A stretch of DNA of 64,000 bases from Silene latifolia. Lineage: Eukaryota > Streptophyta > Magnoliopsida > Caryophyllales > Caryophyllaceae. The notes beneath the pieces are model-generated. The model saw only the letters and a list, made by a program, of their open reading frames with translations, was not told the origin of the DNA and did not search any database. The translations under genes and the position numbers were made by a program. The stretch spans positions 36,704,217 to 36,768,216 of the forward strand of contig NC_133534.1 of assembly GCF_048544455.1 (NCBI RefSeq), in the 5' to 3' direction. How positions within the stretch are numbered: position 1 is the stretch's first letter; each line of letters opens with the position of its first letter. This document shows, piece after piece, positions 56,639 through 64,000 of the stretch.

Positions 56639-57220
56639 ATGAAGAGATCGGAACGTGGATGGATGTACGAAGAAAAAGTAGATAAGAAGAGACGTCCTAC
56701 CGCTAGATTTATAAAGGGGGTTCGTGGATTTTTTGAATTTGCTAAACAAAATGATGAATATGATTTGGTAGAAAATAAACTTAGATGTTTTTGTACTAAA
56801 TGCAAAAACGTGAAATATCTACATGACATAGAGGTAGAAGAACATCTTTATACAAATGGGTTTTGTCCAAACTATTACAATTGGATTTCTCATGGAGAAG
56901 CATATTCTCCCGAACAACCTCAAATCCAACAAAATGAGAACCCATATAGAGATATGGTTGTTGATGCCTTTGAGTCTAATATTTTCAATAATGACGATCA
57001 TCTTGCAATGAATGAACAAGAACCACCAAATCCACAAGCAAAGGTCTTTTTTGACATGTTAAAAGCTTCTGAACAACCATTATATGAAGGGAGCAAAATG
57101 TCATTGTTACAAGCCGCCTCTAGGATAGTAACCGTGAAATGTGAGTTTAATATGCCATTTAATGCCGTTGATGCCATTTCAGTCGCCAAACGTAGTCGCC
57201 CGAAACAGGATTTCTTGTAG
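56639..57220 (+). CDS. CACTA transposase-associated domain protein, truncated TnpD-like
   Basis: 193 residues. Residues ~1-90 match the plant transposase-associated domain: WMYEEKVDKKRRPTARFIKGVRGFFEFA, then LRCFCTKCKNVKYL, a Cys cluster, and VEEHLYTNGFCPNYYNWISHGE. In full-length elements the catalytic Transposase_21 region would follow; here only a short acidic segment and a remnant (KMSLLQAASRIVTVKCEFNM) remain. The last ~14 codons and the stop codon come from the 3' subterminal and terminal repeat, showing an internal deletion fused the ORF to the element end. Confidence 0.88.
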   Translation: MKRSERGWMYEEKVDKKRRPTARFIKGVRGFFEFAKQNDEYDLVENKLRCFCTKCKNVKYLHDIEVEEHLYTNGFCPNYYNWISHGEAYSPEQPQIQQNENPYRDMVVDAFESNIFNNDDHLAMNEQEPPNPQAKVFFDMLKASEQPLYEGSKMSLLQAASRIVTVKCEFNMPFNAVDAISVAKRSRPKQDFL

Positions 57221-57610
57221 TGATATGGGATGTGGTTATCGGTCATTTTCGAGAAAATGGATATTGTGGACTCGACTAGTTTTGGTGTGGATCACATGTG
57301 TGACACTATGACCTCGGGAGTTTTATCACAAATGTACTTGAAAATTGATGGTGATAAACTTGCTCGTATTTGGTCGGGTATGAAGGCTACGGATGTCGCC
57401 TCCTCCTCTATGCAATCGTCTTCCTTGACACGTCTCACTAAGGATGTTAAAGTCTTGTTGGATCTCCAACATGCTCAAATGGGTGAGATTGCGGGTCTTC
57501 GTTTGGAAGTGTCGGGTTTGCGTAAGGAACTCAAGGGTCAAAATGAAGAGCTTATGGAGATGGTTCACGGGTTAGTTGGAGAAGATGAAACCGAAGAAGC
57601 CGATGATTGA

Positions 57611-57854
57611 TCTCTTGCTCTATGTCGTACCTAGCCTATGTCGTATGTCGTACCAAGCCTTTTGCCATAACCTTGCCTAATGCCTAATCAAAACAAAAGC
57701 CTTTCTAATCCCTTTTTACCTTGGCTTTATGTTTGTGATATATTTTGCTAATCATTGGTTATGTTGTTAGTTGTTGAACAATTTATTTTGTATAACTCTA
57801 ATCCTTATTTAGACTATGTGTTCTTCCTACTTGATAATGTTAAGAGGGGGAAGT
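57611..57854 (+). other. Sirevirus region after ORF3 with PPT
   Basis: Non-coding. The purine run aagagggggaag at 57842-57853 is the best polypurine tract candidate. Confidence 0.6.
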
Positions 57855-59348
57855 TGTTTAAAATTGCAGGTGGTGATTCAATGACTCTTAGGCTTGCGTT
57901 CACCGTATCTATGTTAACTTGGCGATTAAATGTTCTACTTAGGCTAACGAAAAATTTGACTAATTTTCAATGACCATGTACTTATGCATCTTATTTTGAT
58001 CATGTTTTGACTTGTTAACCTTGACCGTGGATTAAAGGGGAATTGCACACTGAATTTTATTTGTCTTGCCATCAATGAAGAAACCCAATTTGATTAAGCT
58101 AGTGTTGATGATGCCTTAAGACAAATTAATCTCATTTGTTATTTAATTATGTGCCTCTTAAGTTTAACCATGTAGCATGAAGCTCCAATTGTCAATTCAA
58201 GGTTATCAAGAATGTCATCATGAAGATCAAAGATAAAGATTGTCATTAGTGCTAAAGTCATGTGTTGTAAGGTGATCGTTAAACACGAATTTACGTTTAG
58301 GTGCATAAACAACAGTTCAGCCAACAGTTGATTAAGGCTCGTCTTTGAAAGAAATATTTCGAAAATATTTGAATCTTTGTTAAAATGCTTTCAATGTTCA
58401 CAAATGTTTTCTGGAAATATTTTGAAGTCTTTTAAAGAAAATTGAGCTTTCAATGACTTGCTAAGCAGTTTGCTTGCACAATAAGACACTTACTATAAAT
58501 GGGTTGTTTGCTTTTACATTTATGGAAATGTTTATGGTTCCCATAAACACAACCATTTATGCTCGTTTCTTGTTGAAAAACCCAGCCTATTTTTGTGTGT
58601 GTGCACAATCTGATTTCTTGAGGAAGAATACTCGGTTTCTTGGAGAATAAATTCGGTTGGCTTGTGCATGTTGCCCAAGCAAACTACTGACAATATTTGA
58701 ATCACTTGTGCTTATGAGTGTAATATATTTTAATGTGTAAAGTATACTACTTGGACATTATAAATAGCTTGCTTAATTCATTTTTACCAGTGTGCAACAA
58801 ACGAGTTTTAAACTGAAAAAGACTTAAGCTTTCAATCGAGTAAATTAACTTTGCAAAACCGTTTATCATTTCAAAATCTTTGAATCTTTTGCAAGTTTGT
58901 TTATTTATCTTTTGAGTTTTTTACTTGAGTTTTGTTGTTGCACCTAGTCGTTTTAGTCGTGTTCAAGGATCCCGTGTTTTGTACTTAAACTTTATCTCCT
59001 CCGTTCAATTGAGTGAACAACATTGAGAAGTGGTCTTGTAACAAACGGGTAGAACCAAACAAGTCTTAGGATAGAGTTATCCTTAAGCATGAAGTCTTCG
59101 AAGCGGAGTAGCTTTTGAGCATAAAGTCTTTCGGCAGAGTAGCCCAAAGTAAAAGTCTTATTGCGGAGTAGCTTTAAGCAAGGAGTCTTTCGGCGGAGTA
59201 GCCCAAAGTAAAAGTCTTGGAAGCGGAGTAGCTTTTAAGCATTAGCAACCGGAGTAGGTTGGGGAGTTATTTTATTATTCGGGGTGGTTATATTTTGTAT
59301 GAGTTTACTTCTGAGACGTTTAATAAAACAACGCTGGACGTAGGTCGC
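57855..59348 (+). repeat. 3' LTR of the Sirevirus, 3' truncated (start uncertain)
   Basis: The part from about 58744 aligns to the 5' LTR. The start at TGTTTAAAA after the purine run is inferred. TATA box at 58759-58767, a tandem array at about 59090-59255, and one AACNGTT pair at 58311-58329. It ends at 59348, where Tat-C begins. Confidence 0.65.
58311..58329. repeat. AACNGTT pair g (Sirevirus 3' end)
   Basis: AACAGTT at 58311 and again at 58323, 12 apart, as a direct repeat. Confidence 0.93.
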
Positions 59349-60026
59349 TGTGGACAATGGGCCCACGGGGGCGCTTGGGAAGAATAAGCGTTTGCATTTG
59401 TGGAGTCGCCACCAATTTATTGTGGGAAATTGGAAACCGTTCGAATACCTCGTGCCATGTCAAGACACAAAGTAGTGACATGAACACCAAGAACTCGTTA
59501 CCCTTAGCATTCTATGTCTAGAATGACTCTCGTGGATGCCAATGAACACGGATGTTCACAGAGATCAGGAGTAAGGGGTGAGGGTACGTATTAGGAAGCT
59601 CTTTTGATCGAACACCTAATCCCGCCCGCCTCGATAGCGGCCTCTACTAATGATTAGGGAAATTGTCTATACTCGATATATTGTCGATTATATGCATGCA
59701 ATGCAACATCCATTAGATTAATCCTAACATGTGAAGAATTAATACTAAGTCGGTGAAACACGTAATTTAATCATACAATTGGGTCGAAGTCGGAATTTAA
59801 GTTCAATTACATGTGAAAACATACAAACAATAATAAAGAAGAAATACAATAAAGATAATAATGAAAAATTACAATAATTACATTGGGATTAAATGATTTA
59901 TATCGAAAATACTTCTAAAACGGATAATTTGAGAAAGAATAAATAAATAAATTAACGAACAGGAAATAGGGTGATAATACGAATAGTAGTTAATTAATAC
60001 GTAAACTAATTAAACTAGGTCAAGGC
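59349..60026 (-). repeat. Tat-C: LTR fragment of a third Tat-lineage element
   Basis: Starts TGTGGACA exactly at the break in the Sirevirus LTR and follows the Tat-A LTR (gagtcgccaccaa, gtaaggggtgagggtacgta, ctcgatatattgtcgat) to aactaggtcaaggc, where Athila begins. It is more diverged from Tat-A and Tat-B than those LTRs are within their own pairs. The remainder should lie past the right window edge. Confidence 0.88.
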
Positions 60027-60310
60027 TGATGCGTGTCATTTATATGATGTTTTACACCTCATTTTACACGCATTTCAGAGCTCAATTGTGTAGTTTTATG
60101 CTACTATTTGCCCCATTTCGTCTACTTTCGTATTTTTATGTAATATTGCAGATTTATGCGGAAATGAGTAGATATTGAGCTAAATCCGTCCCCGAGTATC
60201 TTGCATTGCATTTGACATGAGGTATTTACGCAAGGAACAATCTTGGTGCGCATTTCGAGGCCCGAAAGACTAATCCACGAAGTTTTTGAAGCAAAGTACC
60301 AGCTACAGTG

Positions 60311-60341
60311 GTCGATCGACTAACTCCTATGGTCGATCGAC
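60311..60341. repeat. GTCGATCGAC pair 1 (Athila LTR)
   Basis: 10-bp perfect palindromes at 60311-60320 and 60332-60341; start-to-start 21. Confidence 0.97.
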
Positions 60342-60381
60342 CAAGGCACGACTTCCAGGAACTACTGCTCAGCGTAGGTTG

Positions 60382-60412
60382 GTCGATCGACTGAGCAACA
60401 TGGTCGATCGAC
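60382..60412. repeat. GTCGATCGAC pair 2 (Athila LTR)
   Basis: Palindromes at 60382-60391 and 60403-60412; start-to-start 21; spacer tgagcaacatg, identical to pair 5. Confidence 0.97.
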
Positions 60413-60919
60413 CAGACCGTGATTCAGACGTGAATTAAAAGATCGAGGAATTTGAAGCCCATAGTACATTAGGTTTTGGAATAAGAACTACGTTGTATTC
60501 TATATAACGTAAGCTAGGTTTACAGAATAGTCATTCAGTTTTATCATCTAGTTTTTTAGCACACAGTTCTTAGATATAATTCAACATTCATTAGTTAGTT
60601 AATTTCCGTCAATAAAGTTCACTCTTTTGCAATCGGTTTTCGGATCTTTCTCTGCGTTTCCTCTTCGGTATTCTTCTGTTCAGTTTCGCTGTTTATTTCA
60701 TTCGTAGTATAGGAATTGCTAGAATAGTCTCCCGAAAGCCTATTTATTGTTTTATGTTAATTGTTTATTTCGTCGTTTCAATCATGAATTCTTCTGTTTA
60801 TTTAGTGAATTTTATTGTTGTTGTTATTCCTAGCATGAGTAGCTAAATTCATTGTGCTAGGATGTAGGGGAATTATAGTGTAGGCGGCATTAGAATCAGG
60901 GAACCCTAATCGCGCCATG

Positions 60920-60950
60920 GTCGATCGACCGTTCTACCTGGTCGATCGAC
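60920..60950. repeat. GTCGATCGAC pair 3 (Athila LTR)
   Basis: Palindromes at 60920-60929 and 60941-60950; start-to-start 21; spacer cgttctacctg. Confidence 0.97.
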
Positions 60951-61542
60951 TGGCCACGTAAGCTGTGTTTCGTTTTAATTGTTTTACTGTTACATTTGAC
61001 GAATCGAATGCATGCGGCTAGTTGAATACTTAGTATATGACTGACCCCTTAGATCGAAAGATAGGGAAAGTTATTAGACTACCAATTAAAATGACTAAAC
61101 TGTGCTGAGATCGAAAGATAGGTATTGTTTAGATTTTAGTCACTTTCAGGACGAAAGTCAGTATTAGTGATATTAGGGACCTGTAGCGAGATCGAAAGAT
61201 GCTACCTGTGAGAATGGACCGAAAGGACTTCTTATCTTCCCGCCTCAACTGATTGTTTTAGACCTACCTAGTTTACTGCCGCCGAAACTATAGTGAACCG
61301 ACCATCCTAGTACCCCCTTTAATACTTGTTTTTACCCGTTTATTTAGTTTACTTTCACTTTCTGTCTTTAGCTATAGACCAAATCAATTCAAACCCCCAC
61401 ACTCTATTACCCTTGGTCTTAAATAGAACAACTAATAATTACATCTGCCTCTCTGTGGTTCGACCCGACTGCCACTATCTATAGTTGTAGTTGGAAATTA
61501 TAAATTTTATTTTTGGTGCTTACAACGACAGGCATCAAATTT

Positions 61543-61560
61543 TGGCGCCGTTGCCGGGGA
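61543..61560 (+). other. Primer-binding site of Athila (Asp tRNA)
   Basis: TGGCGCCGTTGCCGGGGA, the 18-base Athila-type site complementary to the 3' end of plant Asp tRNA. Confidence 0.92.
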
Positions 61561-61663
61561 GGCAGTTGTTCTAATTTTTAGTTGTTTTATTTTAGTCTGT
61601 TTCCTAGTTTAAGGGACATTCGTTCCTTAAACTATTCTTATATTCTTTTTGTAGTTTCTTCTT

Positions 61664-62932
61664 ATGCGCAGGTCACAGGGTGGTGAATTACTACCGTTCA
61701 ATCCTGAGATTGAGAAGACTTTGCGCGAGTTGAGGCGATCATCTAGGGTATTACCGACGGAGGAAGAGCTGAGTACTCTGTCTAGTTACTACGAGAACGC
61801 TCTATTTGAGGAGGATCCACCTTCGTCTCCAGTTTCTACTTCATCAGCTGAGACAGTCACTTCTCCAGATTTTCTAGAGATGGCTGAAGAAGCAACTATA
61901 GCCAGTCACTCGGAGACGACAGCTGCGAACCTATATAAGGGGTTCGAATTACCGGGAGCTGATAGAAAATTCGAACCGAAGCCTTCATATATCAACTTGG
62001 TTGAGAGGAACCAATTCGGGGGAGCTGCAAATGAAGATGCTGCCAAGCATATGGAGATATTTATTGATTATTGCTGCTCTATACCCCCGCCGACCGGTGT
62101 GACCCAGGACCAGGTGAAGGAAACCATGTTTATATTCTCTCTTCGTGATGCTGCAAGGGAGTTGTACAGAGACCTGGACCGAGATGCTAATGGGATCACC
62201 GACTGGAATTCTTTGGCCTTGGCATTCTACAAGAAGTACTTCTCTGATTCGAAGACTAATGCCATTAGAGCTCAGATCACGAGCTTTAAACAGGGGCCTG
62301 ACGAGAACTTTCATGAGGCATGGGTCCGTTTCAAGAAGCTGGTGCGAACCATTCCGCATCATGGGTTTGAGAAATGGAGCCTATGCAATCAGTTTTATAA
62401 TGGGCTCTACGACGATCAGAGGGCTATCTTGGATGCTGCAGCTAGTGGCAGATTCCAGGAGAATATGGGAGAGACTAAGGGGTGGAAAATTATTGATGAC
62501 TTGGCCACCCACAAAGCTGAGTATGGGAATTCCAGGGGAAATCAAAGGAGAGCTGCTGAATCTCCTTCTGTAGCTGCATTAGAAGCTCTCACTGCGAGAT
62601 TTGACAAGTACGAGTTGGGAGGAGCTTCAAAAGGAGGGATCTACCATGTGAATGCTGTTTCAGACGGTCCTTTCGTCTGCAAAAGATGTGGAGCTGAGGG
62701 ACATGTTTCAGACAATTGTCCCAGTCCCTTTGAGTCTTGTGCTGCCTTTCAACATTATAGGCAGACAAACACTTACTATGAGCCGAATGTCCATCCAAAC
62801 TTGAGGTGGAGTAGCCAAAATGTTCTGAATCCGACTCAACCTCCACAGCAGCAGCATCAGCAGAATTATGTGCCCCCTCATAGGCAACAACAGTACCAAA
62901 AGCCTCCATATGTTCCTCAGCAGCAGCAGTAG
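61664..62932 (+). CDS. Athila Gag
   Basis: 422 residues. After a Ser/Glu-rich N-terminus comes the capsid region at ~105-300 (FELPGADRKFEPKPSYINLV, FIFSLRDAARELYRDL, ITDWNSLALAFYKKYF, QGPDENFHEAWVRFKKLV, LCNQFYNGL), then a zinc knuckle CKRCGAEGHVSDNC at ~338-351 and a Gln/Pro-rich tail. It ends at a TAG (62930-62932) inside a Gln run. The same frame continues open to the window edge, so the stop is probably a point change from CAG in a longer gag-pol frame. Confidence 0.92.
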   Translation: MRRSQGGELLPFNPEIEKTLRELRRSSRVLPTEEELSTLSSYYENALFEEDPPSSPVSTSSAETVTSPDFLEMAEEATIASHSETTAANLYKGFELPGADRKFEPKPSYINLVERNQFGGAANEDAAKHMEIFIDYCCSIPPPTGVTQDQVKETMFIFSLRDAARELYRDLDRDANGITDWNSLALAFYKKYFSDSKTNAIRAQITSFKQGPDENFHEAWVRFKKLVRTIPHHGFEKWSLCNQFYNGLYDDQRAILDAAASGRFQENMGETKGWKIIDDLATHKAEYGNSRGNQRRAAESPSVAALEALTARFDKYELGGASKGGIYHVNAVSDGPFVCKRCGAEGHVSDNCPSPFESCAAFQHYRQTNTYYEPNVHPNLRWSSQNVLNPTQPPQQQHQQNYVPPHRQQQYQKPPYVPQQQQ

Positions 62933-64000
62933 TCCCAAAATTCCGATCTTGCTGAGTTGAAGAATTTGCTGCTAAAGGAGTCTCAAGCTAGAGAGGCCGG
63001 GATGAAGATGTTGGAGAGCCAAATTGCCCAATTGGCTAGCAAGAATACAACTCGAGCTCCGGGACATTTACCGACGCAGATGGACCAAAAAGAGACCCTT
63101 AATGCCATTACTTTGAGGAGTGGGTCCACCCTGGAGGGACCTGCTATGGTTGAGGATGTCCCTGAAAAAGGTGAAGCGGAATCGAGCAAGAAAAAGGCCG
63201 TGTTGAATAATAATAAGAAAAAGGCGTCTACCAGGTATATCAGTCGATCGACTGATACACCCGGTCGATCGACTGAAGCACGCAGAGAAACAGCTTCTGG
63301 AACTGTAGAACTCAGTCGATCGACTGAGCAACATGGTCGATCGACTGAGGTCGCTGCTGATAATGCACAATTTCGTCCTCCAATGCCCGATAACTTGAGG
63401 GATCACTTGTTTCGGGGTACGACCGCCCCGAAAACATTGAGGCAAGACCCAAATGCTGATGGGTCAGTTTCGGTTACGAAGTACGACCCTATGTCGATTA
63501 ATGGTTCACATTTGAGACGGTCTGAAGAAGGGTCAAGTTACAACAAAGAGAAGGTTGTGGACTTTCAGCCTAAGTCCACCGATGCCGGCATGCGAGATTT
63601 AGAGGAGCGGGCTAAGTTACTTCTTACAGCCCCTTATCCGGAGAGATTGGTGCCGACGAAGGAACAGGTATCATTTAATAAGTTTGAAAATGTTATCCGT
63701 AGCTTAAATGTACAAGTTCCTTTTCTTGAGTTGGTCAATCAAGTGCCTGCTTATATGAAATTCATGAAGCAACTCCTGTCTAAAAAGAAGTCACTTGAAA
63801 CTGTGCATACTGTCGCACTCACTGATGAAGAGTCATGCTCTTATTTAACCCATACTGCACCACATAAATTAGCTGACCCAGGTAGCTTCTCCGTTCCTTG
63901 TAATATTGGTACCTTCTCAATTGAGAAGGCATTATGTGACCTAGGAGCTAGCATTAGCGTTATGCCTTTGAGTCTAGCTAGGAAATTGAAATTGACTAGG
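62933..64000 (+). CDS. Athila Gag-protease continuation, 3' partial
   Basis: Open in the Gag frame for 356 codons to the window end, with no stop. Opens SQNSDLAELKNLLLKE and shows an Athila-type MLESQIAQLAS..AITLRSG linker. A Lys/Ser-rich segment follows whose two SRST(D/E)xxGRSTE repeats are encoded by paired GTCGATCGAC palindromes (63243-63273 and 63315-63345). Then comes PYPERL..FLELVNQVPAYMKFMKQLLSKK, typical of Athila before protease. The protease active site appears as ALCDLGASISVMPLSL near 63936-63980; Athila proteases use DLGAS rather than DTGAS. Confidence 0.88.
63243..63273. repeat. GTCGATCGAC pair 4 (Athila coding)
   Basis: Palindromes at 63243-63252 and 63264-63273; start-to-start 21, which keeps the reading frame. 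Confidence 0.97.
63315..63345. repeat. GTCGATCGAC pair 5 (Athila coding)
   Basis: Palindromes at 63315-63324 and 63336-63345; start-to-start 21; spacer tgagcaacatg, the same as LTR pair 2. Confidence 0.97.

Larger units (their letters stand above)
55567..57222 (+). mobile_element. CACTA (En/Spm) DNA transposon, non-autonomous
   Basis: 1656 bp. The ends CACTACAAGAAATCCT and its reverse complement extend to 28-bp terminal inverted repeats with one mismatch. A 3-bp target duplication ATA is present (55564-55566 and 57223-57225), as expected for CACTA. Subterminal GGCGACT/AGTCGCC repeats are dense at 55588-55795 and recur at 57178-57202. Only the N-terminal transposase-associated domain remains; the catalytic transposase is absent. 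Confidence 0.96.
53963..57610 (+). pseudogene. Sirevirus envelope-like ORF3, split by CACTA transposon
   Basis: The probable start is ATG 53963; an in-frame TAA at 54062-54064 interrupts the frame, which reopens at 54110 and runs to the CACTA insertion after 55566. After the transposon the same frame resumes at 57226 and ends at TGA 57608-57610. The N-terminal part is highly charged (E/K-rich, KSKSKSKSK), followed by a globular region (YRFPKEIFDYCKYVIQ.., EIVQFYTTVKVD.., VGKLLGIPTTGL) typical of the plant transposon-protein domain found in Sirevirus ORF3. The final part is coiled-coil-like. No clear signal peptide or membrane anchor was seen. Function in the family is unproven. Confidence 0.82.
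47556..59348 (+). mobile_element. Sirevirus-type Ty1/copia element with envelope-like ORF, both LTR ends damaged
   Basis: Order: 5' LTR fragment, Met-type PBS, gag with two zinc knuckles, protease, integrase, RT-RNase H, a third ORF of the Sirevirus envelope-like class, PPT, and a 3' LTR cut off at 59348. The repeated LTR part is 47567-48176 matching 58744-59348. The 5' LTR lacks its first portion and the 3' LTR its last portion, so no target duplication can be read. gag and pol carry many stops and shifts. A CACTA transposon lies in the third ORF. Confidence 0.9.
60027..61537 (+). repeat. 5' LTR of Athila
   Basis: 1511 bp with terminal inverted TGATGC/GCATCA. A TATATAAC box at 60501-60508. 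Short gatcgaaagata repeats lie at 61050-61200. The boundary is fixed by the PBS just downstream. Confidence 0.88.
60027..64000 (+). mobile_element. Athila-type Ty3/gypsy element, 3' end outside window
   Basis: 5' LTR 60027-61537 (TGATGC..GCATCA), a PBS complementary to Asp tRNA, an Athila Gag with zinc knuckle, and the start of protease; the window ends inside pol. Inserted in the Tat-C LTR. It carries five pairs of GTCGATCGAC palindromes, three pairs in the LTR and two in the gag-protease linker. Confidence 0.93.

Noticed and set aside
62930-62932. Programmed readthrough of the Athila TAG by a TMV-type context
   Set aside because: The following bases TCCCAA do not fit the CARYYA context, so a point mutation is the simpler reading.
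60311-63345. CRISPR-like array interpretation of the GTCGATCGAC repeats
   Set aside because: Plant DNA, repeats only 10 bp, pairs kilobases apart and partly coding; not a CRISPR.
1-64000. tRNA, rRNA and other structural RNA genes
   Set aside because: The only tRNA-like matches were the short primer-binding sites of retrotransposons.

Overview
This is nuclear DNA of a flowering plant, probably a eudicot. The evidence is a PELPK-type proline-rich cell-wall gene pair, a plant F-box gene and several plant-specific LTR-retrotransposon lineages. I cannot fix the family from the sequence. Host genes are confined to the first ~6 kb. The remaining ~58 kb is almost entirely nested transposable elements.

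Host part (1-6011): a PELPK gene cut by the left window edge (1-513), an intronless F-box gene (1495-2712), and a complete PELPK paralogue (4710-5480) with signal peptide and TATA box. The two PELPK genes also share 3' flanking sequence, so they form a tandem duplication.

First transposon (6017-11245): a Tekay/Del-type Ty3/gypsy chromovirus on the minus strand, with TSD CCATG and 321-bp LTRs differing at 4 sites. Its pol is broken and one reverse-transcriptase active-site Asp is replaced by Tyr.

Nested block (12014 to the window end): the base layer is a Tat-lineage (Ogre/Retand-like) element on the minus strand, here called Tat-A, with its left LTR at 12014-14559 and a truncated right LTR at 45227-47555. 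Tat-A carries (i) an Angela-like Ty1/copia element at 17230-38451 (TSD TATAT), itself split inside integrase by a second Tat element, Tat-B (22168-34302, plus strand); (ii) a solo LTR of a diverged Tat relative at 41107-44281 (TSD GGTTT); (iii) a Sirevirus-type Ty1/copia element at about 47556-59348 with an envelope-like third ORF. A CACTA DNA transposon (55567-57222, TSD ATA) sits in that ORF. The Sirevirus 3' LTR is cut by a third Tat LTR (Tat-C, 59349-60026), which is in turn cut by an Athila element (60027 to beyond the window).

Tat-A and Tat-B share one layout: ~2.5-kb LTRs and a single ORF with two or three repeated CHHC zinc-knuckle modules, with no capsid, protease, RT or integrase recognised. 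They look like a non-autonomous family.

The most unusual signal is that three unrelated families each carry their own short palindromic motif, always in pairs at a fixed distance. Athila has GTCGATCGAC twice, 21 bp apart, in five pairs. The Sirevirus has AACNGTT twice, 12 bp apart, in seven pairs. The Tat LTRs have CGCAGCA..TGCTGCG twice, about 30 bp apart, in three clusters per LTR. In Athila and the Sirevirus the pairs lie in both LTR and protein-coding DNA.
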